NCBI RefSeq assembly: GCF_011043735.1 | Contig: NZ_JAAKGV010000021.1 | Span: forward strand, 1 to 64,000 | Reading direction: 5' to 3' | From: Methylobacterium sp. DB0501 | Lineage (GTDB): Bacteria; Pseudomonadota; Alphaproteobacteria; Rhizobiales; Beijerinckiaceae | Length of the DNA stretch: 64,000 nucleotides | Shown: piece by piece, positions 34,946 to 42,985 of the stretch | How positions within the stretch are numbered: the first letter of the stretch is position 1 | Layout of the letters: each line of letters opens with the position of its first letter | The notes under the pieces: model-generated | Seen by the model: only the letters and a program-made list of their open reading frames with translations | The model's database searches: none | Told to the model about the DNA's origin: nothing | Program-made: the position numbers and the translations under genes

Positions 34946-36052
34946 TCAGGTCGGCCGGGCATCGACGACCTTGCAGTCGTCGTAGCGCCAAGAGACGCCG
35001 ACGGGCTCGCCGTTCGCCGGCAGGACCGTCCGCTGGGTGTTCGGGACCTTGATGACAAAGTGCCCCGCATGGCCGGTGGCGAGGTGGATCCGGCGGTGGT
35101 CGCCGCAGTAGATGATCTCCTCGACCGTCCCCGAGAGGCGGTTCTGAGCGTCGCCGTCGCCGGGATCGACCGTGACACGCTCCGGCCGGAGCGCCAGGAC
35201 GGCGGCATCCCCGGGCCTGAGGGCGCCGCCCGCCCGGCCCTTGAAGGTCCGGCCGCCCGGCAGCGTCAGCACGGCGTAACCGTCCTCGACGCTGGAGACT
35301 TGACCGGCCAGTGCGTTGTTCTCGCCGATGAAGTCGGCGACGAAGGCATTCTCGGGATCCTCGTACAGGTTGGCCGGCGAGGCGATCTGCTGGATCGCGC
35401 CGCCCTCGAAGACGGCGACGCGGTCCGACATGGTGAGCGCCTCGCCCTGATCGTGGGTGACGTAGACGATCGTGACGCCGAGCCGGCGGTGCAGCCGCTT
35501 GATCTCGTACTGCATCGTCTCGCGCAGCGCCTTGTCGAGCGCGCCGAGCGGCTCGTCCATGAGGACGAGCCGCGGCTCGAAGACGAGGGCGCGGGCAAGC
35601 GCGACGCGCTGCTGCTGGCCGCCGGAGAGCTGGCTCGGCTTGCGCTCCCCCAGACGCCCCAGCTCGATCATGTCGAGCGCGCGGGCCACGCGATCCCGCT
35701 GCTCGGCCTTCGCCACGCCTCGCACGGACAGCGGGAAGGCGATGTTCTCGGCAACGCTCATGTGCGGGAACAGGGCGTAGTTCTGGAAGACCATCCCGAT
35801 GTCGCGCTTGTGGGGCGGCAACTCGTTCAGCGTCCGTCCGTTGAGCCGGATCGTTCCCCCGCTGGGGCTTTCGAAGCCTGCGAGCAGCATCAGGGTCGTG
35901 GTCTTGCCCGAGCCGGAGGGACCGAGCAGCGACAGGAACTCGCCTTCGGCGATCTCCAGATTCAGGTCCCGGATGACATAGCTCTCGCCGTCATACGTCT
36001 TGCGGATGTGGGAGAAGGTCACGAACGGGTTGGACGCGGCGGATGCGGCCAT
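34946..36052 (-). CDS. Polyamine-type ABC importer ATPase (PotA-like)
   Basis: An ATPase of 368 residues that opens the importer operon. Walker A is GPSGSGKTT, the signature LSGGQQQRVALARAL and Walker B LVLMDEPLGALDKALRE follow, with the switch His in YVTHDQGEAL. The C-terminal 110 residues form a TOBE domain (from about 260). Order in the operon is ATPase, binding protein, long permease, short permease, all on the minus strand. A tandem 26-bp repeat lies about 120-170 bases upstream of its start. Confidence 0.92.
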   Translation of the reverse strand: MAASAASNPFVTFSHIRKTYDGESYVIRDLNLEIAEGEFLSLLGPSGSGKTTTLMLLAGFESPSGGTIRLNGRTLNELPPHKRDIGMVFQNYALFPHMSVAENIAFPLSVRGVAKAEQRDRVARALDMIELGRLGERKPSQLSGGQQQRVALARALVFEPRLVLMDEPLGALDKALRETMQYEIKRLHRRLGVTIVYVTHDQGEALTMSDRVAVFEGGAIQQIASPANLYEDPENAFVADFIGENNALAGQVSSVEDGYAVLTLPGGRTFKGRAGGALRPGDAAVLALRPERVTVDPGDGDAQNRLSGTVEEIIYCGDHRRIHLATGHAGHFVIKVPNTQRTVLPANGEPVGVSWRYDDCKVVDARPT

Positions 36053-36169
36053 TCAGGCACCCTTTCCGAAGGCGCGCCGATGGTTCCGCCCGATACGCGC
36101 ATCCGAGCTGGCACTTTGCTTGCCGTCATCTTCGATTGTGCGCGCTCGGCTGGCTGGCATGGCGTCCTC

Positions 36170-36221
36170 GTCGACCCTGGGTTGGGTAAAACTAAGTCGA
36201 CCCTGGGGTGGACAAAGCTAA
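36170..36221. repeat. Tandem 26-bp direct repeat upstream of the importer operon
   Basis: Two adjacent units (36170-36195 and 36196-36221) agree in 22 of 26 positions. Each begins GTCGACCCTGGG and ends with a CTAA. They lie in the 348-bp region between the potA-like gene and an argE relic. They could be a double operator for the operon, or the multiply repeated end of a lost insertion sequence. No other part of such an element was found. Confidence 0.6.
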
Positions 36222-36400
36222 ACATGCAATCTTTGCTGCCGCAAGGCCGCCAGGGCGGCGGGGCGTCCGTCGTGGGATAGGATTTTCCGAAGCATTGCAG
36301 AGGGCGCGCCTCGTCAGGCACGGGCGGACGGGCCGGCGGCAGAATCGACGGTTCGAAAAAGCGATGCCGCACGGGGAGGCGAGGGCCTTGCGCTCGGCCC

Positions 36401-36795
36401 ATGACCCGGATGCCGGCCTCCATTCTCGCACTTCTCGACCGCCTGATCGCCGTTCCGACGGTCAGCCGCGATCCCGACCGCGAACCGATCGACTTCGCCG
36501 CCGGCGTCCTCGCCGTGCGCAATGCGGCGATCGGGATCGAGACCGTGAACGCCTGTCCGGCGCTCGACACGCCGCCCGAGGCGGAGGTCGTCGCCTTACG
36601 CCAAGGCGCCGGTCGAGGGCGAGGGTCATCGCAAGGTCGCCTTCGGCACCGGAGGCGGCCTCTTCCGCGAGGGCCTTTCGATCCCCCCGTCGTCGGCGGG
36701 CAGGGCCCGATGGACCAGGGCCACGAGCCGGACGAGTTCATCGCGCTCGACCGAATGATGGACCGGCTCCTCGCCCGGTTGCGGACCCGAGCGGG
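36401..36795 (+). pseudogene. argE: argE remnant (acetylornithine deacetylase-like), internally deleted
   Basis: The frame starts with the N-terminus of an M20 deacetylase (SILALLDRLIAVPTVSRDPD). It then skips most of the enzyme to a C-terminal piece (IETVNACPALDTPPEAEVVA, then in another frame GHRKVAFGTGGGLFREG, and back to GPMDQGHEPDEFIALD). The metal-binding residues of the middle are missing and at least two frameshifts are present. Only about 130 of 385 residues remain. By chance the frame stays open into the flavin monooxygenase gene downstream, creating a false long ORF. Confidence 0.7.
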
Positions 36796-36904
36796 GGGTC
36801 GGCCTCGGAAAGGCCGAAGCACTGCTGATCCAAATCGTAATGTTCGCGATTTCCGAGCTGCGCTAGCCCAGAGAACAAGCGTTGCCCAGGGAAGGACGTG
36901 GCAG

Positions 36905-38191
36905 ATGTCAGTGGAGACGATCGACACGCTCGTGGTCGGGGCCGGTCAGGCCGGGGTCGCGATGAGCGAGCACCTGACGAAGCAGGCCGTGCCCCATCTC
37001 GTCCTCGAACGGGCGCGGATCGCCGAGCGCTGGCGCTCGGCCCGCTGGGACTCGCTCGTCGCCAACGGTCCGGCCTGGCACGACCGCTTCCCCGGCCTCG
37101 ACTTCACCGCCTTCGACGAGGACGCCTTCGTGCCGAAGGACCAGGTAGCCGATTACTTCGCCGCCTATGCCCGCGCCTTCGGCGCCCCGATCCGCTGCGG
37201 TGTCGAGGTGACGAAGGTGCGGCGGCTCGACGGGCGTCCGGGCTTCCGGGTCGAGACCTCGCACGGGACCATCGAGGCGAACAGCGTCGTCGCCGCGACG
37301 GGCGCCTTCCAGAAGCCGGTGATTCCGCCGATCGTGCCGGCCGGGGCAGGCCCCGACCAGATCCACTCGAACGCCTACCGCAACCCGTCCGCGCTGCCGC
37401 CGGGGGCGGTCCTGGTGGTCGGCGCGGGCTCCTCCGGCGTCCAGATCGCCGACGAGCTGCTGCGGGCGGGACGGCGGGTCACCCTCTCGGTCGGTCCCCA
37501 CGACCGGCCGCCGCGCGCCTATCGCGGCCGTGACTTCGTGTGGTGGCTCGGCGTCCTCGGCAAGTGGGACATCCAGGCCCGCGCACCCGGCACGGAGCAT
37601 GTCACCATCGCGGTGAGCGGTGCCCATGGCGGCGAGACGATCGACTTCCGCCGCCTCGCCCATCGCGGCATGACGCTGGTCGGCCGGACGCTGGACTACC
37701 GCGACGGCGTCCTGAGCTTCGCGCCCGATCTCGCGGCGACCCTCGTGCGCGGCGACGCCTATTATCTCGCGCTCCTCGACGAGGCCGACGCCTACGCCGC
37801 GCGCAATGGGCTCGACCTGCCGCAGGAGCCCGAGGCCCGCGTCTTCCCACCCGATCCCGCCTGCGTCACCGATCCGATCGAGCGCCTCGACCTCGCGCAG
37901 GCCGGCATCTCGGCGATCGTCTGGGCGACGGGCTACACCTCCGATTTTCGCTGGCTGGAGGTGGGCGCGTGCGATGCGCAAGGCCGGCCGGACCACCAGC
38001 GCGGCGTCTCCCGCGAGCCCGGCATCTACTTCCTCGGCCTCCCCTGGCTCTCGGGCCGCGCCTCCAGCTTCATCTGGGGCGTCTGGCACGATGCCCGCTA
38101 TCTCGCGGACCACATCGCGACGCGGCGCAGCTACCTGGACCATCACGTCGCCCGGTGCCGCACCGCGTCGGCGGTCTCGCCGGCAGCCTGA
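36905..38191 (+). CDS. Flavin-dependent monooxygenase (CzcO/FMO-like)
   Basis: A flavoprotein of about 428 residues with an FAD-binding Rossmann motif at the start (DTLVVGAGQAGVAMSEHL) and an NADPH-binding one in the middle (VLVVGAGSSGVQIADELL). ATG-like YTSDFRWLEVG appears near the end, as in class B flavin monooxygenases. Such enzymes oxygenate amines, sulfides or ketones. ATG at 36905 is chosen because GAAGGA stands before it and because the upstream part of the open frame is argE debris. It heads a plus-strand group with RidA, DUF1028 and LysR genes. Confidence 0.85.
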   Translation: MSVETIDTLVVGAGQAGVAMSEHLTKQAVPHLVLERARIAERWRSARWDSLVANGPAWHDRFPGLDFTAFDEDAFVPKDQVADYFAAYARAFGAPIRCGVEVTKVRRLDGRPGFRVETSHGTIEANSVVAATGAFQKPVIPPIVPAGAGPDQIHSNAYRNPSALPPGAVLVVGAGSSGVQIADELLRAGRRVTLSVGPHDRPPRAYRGRDFVWWLGVLGKWDIQARAPGTEHVTIAVSGAHGGETIDFRRLAHRGMTLVGRTLDYRDGVLSFAPDLAATLVRGDAYYLALLDEADAYAARNGLDLPQEPEARVFPPDPACVTDPIERLDLAQAGISAIVWATGYTSDFRWLEVGACDAQGRPDHQRGVSREPGIYFLGLPWLSGRASSFIWGVWHDARYLADHIATRRSYLDHHVARCRTASAVSPAA

Positions 38192-38224
38192 CGCCGCGCC
38201 TCCCGCCCGCCCGTTTCCCCCTGC

Positions 38225-38662
38225 ATGGAGCCTGCCGTGACGGCACATACGCGCATCCGCAAGTTCAACACCAAGGACACCTATCCGGAGCAGAAGCTCG
38301 ACAACGACCTCTGCCAGACCGTGGTGGCGAAAGGCAGCATGGTCTTCGTTCGCGGCCAGATCGGCCAGGACCTCGACACCTCGCAGAGCGTTGCCATCGG
38401 CGACCCGACCGGCCAGGCCGAGAAGGCCATGGCCAATATCGAGATGCTGCTGACGGAAGCGGGTGCCCGGCTCGAGCACATCTGCAAGATCACGATCTAC
38501 ATCGTCGATCCGCGCTACCGCGAGGCGGTCTACCGCGTCGTCGGGCGTTGGCTGAAGGGCGTCTATCCGGTCTCCACGGGCATCGTCGTCTCGGCCCTCG
38601 CCCGACCCGAATGGCTGGTCGAGATCGACGCCATCGCCGTCATCCCGGAGGACGCCGCGTGA
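38225..38662 (+). CDS. RidA-family protein
   Basis: A 145-residue protein of the RidA/YjgF/UK114 family, which hydrolyses reactive enamines or imines set free by amine or amino-acid oxidation. Family segments are TVVAKGSMVFVRGQIGQDL, QAEKAMANIEMLLTEAGARL and the end YREAVYRVVGRWL. The usual catalytic Arg near the C-terminus is not obvious (ARPEWLVEIDAIAV). This suggests a RidA subfamily rather than RidA itself. The next gene overlaps its stop by four bases, so they form one operon. An imine-handling role fits the neighbouring monooxygenase. Confidence 0.85.
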   Translation: MEPAVTAHTRIRKFNTKDTYPEQKLDNDLCQTVVAKGSMVFVRGQIGQDLDTSQSVAIGDPTGQAEKAMANIEMLLTEAGARLEHICKITIYIVDPRYREAVYRVVGRWLKGVYPVSTGIVVSALARPEWLVEIDAIAVIPEDAA

Positions 38663-39333
38663 CCTTCTCGATCGTCGCGCGCTGCCGGGAAACGGGTATG
38701 TTCGGCGTCGCGGTCTCCTCCTCCTCACCGGCCGTCGCGGCGCGCTGCGCCCATGCGCGGGCCGGGGTCGGGGCGGTCGCGAGCCAGAACGTCACCGATC
38801 CCTCGCTCGGCCCCCGCACGCTGGACCTGATGGCGCTCGGCGCCGGCGCCAGGCAGGCCGTCGAGGTGCTGCGCGCCTCGACGGCGCACATGGAATTCCG
38901 CCAGGTCCTCGCCATCGACGGCCGGGGCGAGGCGGCCGTCCATTCCGGCCCGCGCGCCCTCGGCATCTTCGCCGAGGCGACGGGCGAGAGCGTCGCCTGC
39001 GGCGGCAACCTTCTGGCCAGCCCCGACGTGCCTCGGCGGATGGTGGAGGCCTTCGAGGCCTCGTCCGGCCATCTCGGCGACCGCCTCGTCGCCGTCATGC
39101 GCGCGGCGGTCGCGGCGGGGGGCGAGGCCGGGCCGTTGCGCTCGGTCGGCATGACGCTGGTCGACCGGGTGTCCTGGCCGGTCGCGGACCTGCGCGTCGA
39201 CTGGACCGAGGATTGCCCCGTCGAAGCGCTGGCCGCGCTCTGGGCGCTCTACAAGCCGCAGCTCGCGGACTACGTGACCCGCGCCCTCGATCCCGGCGCC
39301 GCGCCGAGCTACGGGGTTCCCGGCGACGAGTAG
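38659..39333 (+). CDS. DUF1028-family protein (Ntn-hydrolase-like)
   Basis: A protein of 224 residues matching the DUF1028 family, whose N-terminus VTFSIVARCRETGMFGVAVS is conserved. The middle SQNVTDPSLGPRTLDLMALG and CGGNLLASPDVPRRMVEAF are also typical. The fold is thought to be like Ntn hydrolases. The gene starts with GTG, overlapping the RidA stop. DUF1028 and RidA genes often occur together in amine or opine catabolism clusters, which supports this setting. Confidence 0.85.
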   Translation: MTFSIVARCRETGMFGVAVSSSSPAVAARCAHARAGVGAVASQNVTDPSLGPRTLDLMALGAGARQAVEVLRASTAHMEFRQVLAIDGRGEAAVHSGPRALGIFAEATGESVACGGNLLASPDVPRRMVEAFEASSGHLGDRLVAVMRAAVAAGGEAGPLRSVGMTLVDRVSWPVADLRVDWTEDCPVEALAALWALYKPQLADYVTRALDPGAAPSYGVPGDE

Positions 39334-39381
39334 TCCGATGCTATAGAGGGGCGGTGCCGAAACGCCGCCCCTGAGGCCTGG

Positions 39382-40326
39382 ATGCGCTACACACTGCGCC
39401 AGCTGGAATATTTCATCGCGGTGGGCGAGGCCGGCAGCATCACGCTCGCCTCCGAGCGCGTCCACATCTCGCAGCCGTCGATCTCCGCCGCCGTCTCCCA
39501 TCTGGAGCAGGAGCTGAACGTCCAGCTCTTCGTGCGCCACCACGCGCAGGGCCTGTCGCTGACGCCGGCCGGCCGCGACCTCCTGCGCGAGGCGAAGAGC
39601 CTCGTGGCGCAGGCCGAGAGCCTCTATCTGCGAGCGACGGAGGCGACGGGGCTGGTGCGTGGCTCTCTGTCGCTCGGCTGCATGGTCACGCTGGCGCCGA
39701 TGCTGGTGCCGGAGCTGACGCATTCGTTCACCTCGGCCTTTCCGACCGTCTCCATCCGCACGGTCGAGCGCAACCACGACGAGCTGTTCGAGGGCATCCG
39801 GCATTCGGAACTCGACATCGCCCTCTGCTACGATCTCCATGTTCCCGACGACATCGAGTTCACGCCGCTGGTCGAGCTGCCGCCGCACGTCCTGATGGGC
39901 GAGGCCAATCCGCTCGCGCGGCAGCCCTCCGTCGTCCTCGAGGACATCGCGGCCAAGCCGATGATCCTCCTCGACCTGCCGATCAGCCGCGAATACTTCC
40001 TGGCGCTGTTCCTCAAGCAGGGACTGGAGCCGACCATCGCCGCGCGCTCGGCCCATCACGAGGTGGTGCGCACCATGGTCGCCAACGGCTACGGCTATTC
40101 CATCCTCAACGCCACGCCCCGCTCGGACTACGCCCTCGATGGCCGCCGGCTGGTGCGCATCCGTCTCGCGGGCGAGCATCGGCCGATGACGATCGGCGTC
40201 GCCACGCTGAAGTCGCTGCGCAAGACCCAGCTCGTCGCCGCCTTCGCGGCCCATTGCCGGGCGCATATCTCGGATTCCTACATTCCCGGCATGGTCGCTC
40301 CGAGCTTCGGGCCCCGCAAGCGATAG
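39382..40326 (+). CDS. LysR-family transcriptional regulator
   Basis: A 314-residue LysR regulator. The winged helix covers residues 1-60 (MRYTLRQLEYFIAVGEAGSI, VHISQPSISAAVSHLEQEL) and the effector domain begins near 90 (GLVRGSLSLGCMVTLAPMLV). It ends the plus-strand monooxygenase-RidA-DUF1028 group, 48 bp after it, and converges with a second LysR gene. It probably controls this group or the importer operon. Confidence 0.9.
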   Translation: MRYTLRQLEYFIAVGEAGSITLASERVHISQPSISAAVSHLEQELNVQLFVRHHAQGLSLTPAGRDLLREAKSLVAQAESLYLRATEATGLVRGSLSLGCMVTLAPMLVPELTHSFTSAFPTVSIRTVERNHDELFEGIRHSELDIALCYDLHVPDDIEFTPLVELPPHVLMGEANPLARQPSVVLEDIAAKPMILLDLPISREYFLALFLKQGLEPTIAARSAHHEVVRTMVANGYGYSILNATPRSDYALDGRRLVRIRLAGEHRPMTIGVATLKSLRKTQLVAAFAAHCRAHISDSYIPGMVAPSFGPRKR

Positions 40327-40342
40327 GGCCTCGTCCGGTCTC

Positions 40343-41275
40343 TCACGGATCGGCGGTGGGCGGCGCTTCGAAGCGGGCTGCGAAATAGTCGACGCAGTGG
40401 TCCACGAAGCGCCCGAGGAGCGGGTCGCCCTCGTCCCGGTCGCGCGTCGCCAGCACGATCCGCAGCGGCCGGAGGGCGTCGCGCAGCCGCAGCACCTTCA
40501 ACGATTTGAGATCGTAGGTCGTCGCGGTGTGGGGGCGCATCACCAGGAGCGTAAATCCGAAGCCGTTGCCGACCGCGCTGCGCACGGCCTCCAGCGAGGT
40601 CGAGACATAGGCGATGGGCGGCGCGATGCCGTGCTCGCGCAGGAGATCCTCGAAATAGCCCCGGCTGCCCGGTCCGTCGAACATCACGTAGGGCTCCTGC
40701 GCCAGCTCGCGCAGCCAGACCGAGCGCTTGCCCGCCAGCGGATGGTCGGCCGCGATGACCGCCATCGGCGGCAGCGCCGCGAGCGGCAGGACCGACAGGC
40801 CCGCGAGATCGGCCCCGAGATCGTAGGTCAGTGCGAGGTCGAGGCTCCCCGCCCGCACCTCCTCGGCCAGGGCCGTCAGGCTCAGCTCGCGCGTGACCAT
40901 CCGCACCCCGGGATGGCGGTCGAGATGGCCGCGCACGAGGCTCGCGGCGAAGAACGGGGCGAGCGTCGCGAAGCAGCCGAGGCGGATCTCCCCGGCGACC
41001 TGGGAGGCGAGCGCCGCGGCCTCGCGCGCCACCTGCTCGGCCTGCCGCTCGAGTTCCGCGGCATGCTGCAGGAAGGCACGTCCCTGCCGGGTCAGGGTCG
41101 TGCCGCGCGCGTGCCGGCGGTCGAAGAGGCGCAGGCCCGTGACGTCCTCCAGCTTCTCGATCGCCTGCGCGACGGCGGGTTGGGAGATGTTGAGGGCGCG
41201 CGCGGCCTGGGCGATCCCCCCGGCCTCCGCCACGGCGCGGAAATAGGTGCATTGCCGCAGGGTGAAGCGAACCAT
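40343..41275 (-). CDS. LysR-family transcriptional regulator, divergent from the Rieske oxygenase
   Basis: A 310-residue LysR regulator with DNA-binding region MVRFTLRQCTYFRAVAEAGG and LNISQPAVAQAIEKLEDVTG, and an effector domain from about residue 90. It is transcribed away from the Rieske oxygenase gene across 130 bp, the usual arrangement for a LysR activator and its target. That gap contains TTTCTCGAAG and TTTCGAAG within about 15 bases of each other, possibly part of its binding site. It is related to the LysR at 39382 but clearly distinct. Confidence 0.9.
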   Translation of the reverse strand: MVRFTLRQCTYFRAVAEAGGIAQAARALNISQPAVAQAIEKLEDVTGLRLFDRRHARGTTLTRQGRAFLQHAAELERQAEQVAREAAALASQVAGEIRLGCFATLAPFFAASLVRGHLDRHPGVRMVTRELSLTALAEEVRAGSLDLALTYDLGADLAGLSVLPLAALPPMAVIAADHPLAGKRSVWLRELAQEPYVMFDGPGSRGYFEDLLREHGIAPPIAYVSTSLEAVRSAVGNGFGFTLLVMRPHTATTYDLKSLKVLRLRDALRPLRIVLATRDRDEGDPLLGRFVDHCVDYFAARFEAPPTADP

Positions 41276-41405
41276 ATTCTGCCTTTCTCGAAGGCATGAG
41301 TTTCGAAGTTTTTACCTGTTCCGGCGCGTGCTAGCCAGGAGGCATCGCGAATGGATCGAGGCGTGAGCCAAGTTCTCGCCCTCCGCACAGTGAAGGACGC
41401 GCCCT

Positions 41406-42560
41406 ATGTCGTCGCACGCCCCGCTCGACGAGTTGCTTCAGGCCGCCCGCCGCCCCTTCCACGATGCGGTGGCGATGCCGCCCGGGGTCTACAAGGACGA
41501 GGGTTTCCTCCGGCGCGAACTGGAGACCATCTTCGCGCAGGAATGGATGTGCGTCGGGCGCGCCAGCGCGCTTGCCGCACCCGGCGACTATCTCACCTAC
41601 GAGCTGGCGAACCAGCCGATCATCGTCCTGAGGGACCAGAAGGGCGAGCTGCGGGCCCTGTCCAACGTCTGCCTGCACCGCATGTCGACGCTGCTGGAGG
41701 GGTCGGGCCGCGCGCGCAGCATCGTCTGCTCCTACCACGCCTGGACCTACAATCTCGACGGCACGCTGCGGGGCGCGCCGTTCATGAAGGAGACGACGGG
41801 CTTCTGCAAGGAGGCCTACACGCTGCCGCAGATCCGCTGCGAGGAATGGCTCGGCTGGATCTACGTGACGCTCAATCCCGACGCGCAGAGCGTCCGCGAG
41901 CGATTCCGCCCGGTCGAGAAACTGGTCGGACATTACGGCATGGAGAACTATGTCGAGTGCTTCCGCGAGACCCATGTCTGGGACACGAACTGGAAGGTGC
42001 TCGCCGAGAACTTCATGGAGAGCTACCACCTGCCGGTCTGCCACGCGGCGACGGTGGGCCCGCATTCCCGGCTCGAAGAGATGATCTGCCCGCCGGGCCT
42101 GCCGGACTTCAACTATCACTGGATCACCAAGGAAGCGTCGCTGGCGATCGGGAACGCCCATCCCGACAACGTCCGGCTGGAAGGCCACTGGCGCAAGACG
42201 ACGGCGCTCCTCGCCCTTTATCCCAGCCATCTCATCACGCTGACGCCGGGATATTTCTGGTACCTCTCGCTCCACCCCAAGGGTCCGGGCCAGGTCCACA
42301 TCACCTATGGCGGCGGGCTTTCGCCGGAATTCATGGCCGATCCGAAGGCAGAGGACTATGTCCGCGACCTGAAGCGGCTCCTCGACGAGGTGAACCTCGA
42401 GGACCGCGGCTGCACCGAGAAGGTCTATCGCGGGCTGAATGCCGCGGCGGCCAAGGCGGGCCACCTCTCCTATCTCGAGCGACCGATCTACGATTTCCTG
42501 CAATACATCGCCGCGCGCACCGGCGGTTTCGAGCGCGCGTTCCAGATCGCGGCCGAATAG
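41406..42560 (+). CDS. Rieske non-heme iron oxygenase, catalytic subunit
   Basis: The oxygenase of a three-component ring-hydroxylating or demethylating system, 384 residues. The Rieske [2Fe-2S] ligands are Cys89-x-His91 (CLHRM) and Cys108-x2-His111 (CSYHAW). The mononuclear iron site shows Asn202, His208 and His213 in ENFMESYHLPVCH. It lies in an operon with its ferredoxin and reductase. Enzymes of this type oxidise aromatic acids, or demethylate quaternary amines such as carnitine or stachydrine. The amine-type genes around it point to the latter but do not prove it. No small (beta) subunit gene is present. Confidence 0.92.
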   Translation: MSSHAPLDELLQAARRPFHDAVAMPPGVYKDEGFLRRELETIFAQEWMCVGRASALAAPGDYLTYELANQPIIVLRDQKGELRALSNVCLHRMSTLLEGSGRARSIVCSYHAWTYNLDGTLRGAPFMKETTGFCKEAYTLPQIRCEEWLGWIYVTLNPDAQSVRERFRPVEKLVGHYGMENYVECFRETHVWDTNWKVLAENFMESYHLPVCHAATVGPHSRLEEMICPPGLPDFNYHWITKEASLAIGNAHPDNVRLEGHWRKTTALLALYPSHLITLTPGYFWYLSLHPKGPGQVHITYGGGLSPEFMADPKAEDYVRDLKRLLDEVNLEDRGCTEKVYRGLNAAAAKAGHLSYLERPIYDFLQYIAARTGGFERAFQIAAE

Positions 42561-42661
42561 GCCGTCCAGGACAATAGGCCGTCGAGGACCTTTCGAGGTG
42601 ATTCATCCCGCGGCGGCGACTGCTCCGGCGGCGGCCCCGCACCGGACAACCGAGTCAAGCC

Positions 42662-42985
42662 ATGGCGAACATCACCTGGAAGCCCGAAGGCCGTTCCGAC
42701 GTGGTCGCGGAGGTGCGCGATGGCTGCACGCTCATGGAGGCGGCCGTGGCACATTCCGTTCCCGGCATCTTCGGAGATTGCGGCGGTGCCCTGGCCTGCG
42801 CGACCTGCCACGTCGTCGTCGCCGAGGAGTGGCTCGCCGCAACCGGACGGCCAGGTCCGGACGAGGACGAGATACTGGACATGGTGGAAGCCGGTCGGCG
42901 ACCGAACAGTCGGCTGAGCTGCCAGATCCGCGCTCATGCGGACCTCGACGGCCTCGTCCTCCACGTTCCGGTCTCGCCGGCATGA
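42662..42985 (+). CDS. [2Fe-2S] ferredoxin (putidaredoxin type)
   Basis: A 107-residue electron carrier. The cluster ligands are Cys40, Cys46, Cys49 and Cys87 (GDCGGALACATC and LSCQI), the spacing of adrenodoxin/putidaredoxin-type ferredoxins. It should pass electrons from the reductase encoded next to the Rieske oxygenase encoded before. The reductase start codon overlaps its stop. The gap of 101 bp to the oxygenase contains no recognised gene. Confidence 0.93.
   Translation: MANITWKPEGRSDVVAEVRDGCTLMEAAVAHSVPGIFGDCGGALACATCHVVVAEEWLAATGRPGPDEDEILDMVEAGRRPNSRLSCQIRAHADLDGLVLHVPVSPA

Noticed and set aside
31704..36052. True spermidine/putrescine transporter (potABCD)
   Set aside because: The gene order fits, but the long-loop PotB subgroup and the catabolic neighbours make other amines equally likely, so no pot gene symbols were given.
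37540..39333. 597-codon plus-strand frame overlapping the monooxygenase and RidA genes
   Set aside because: Only its last 224 codons are a real gene (DUF1028, GTG at 38659). The upstream part is another frame of two well-supported genes.
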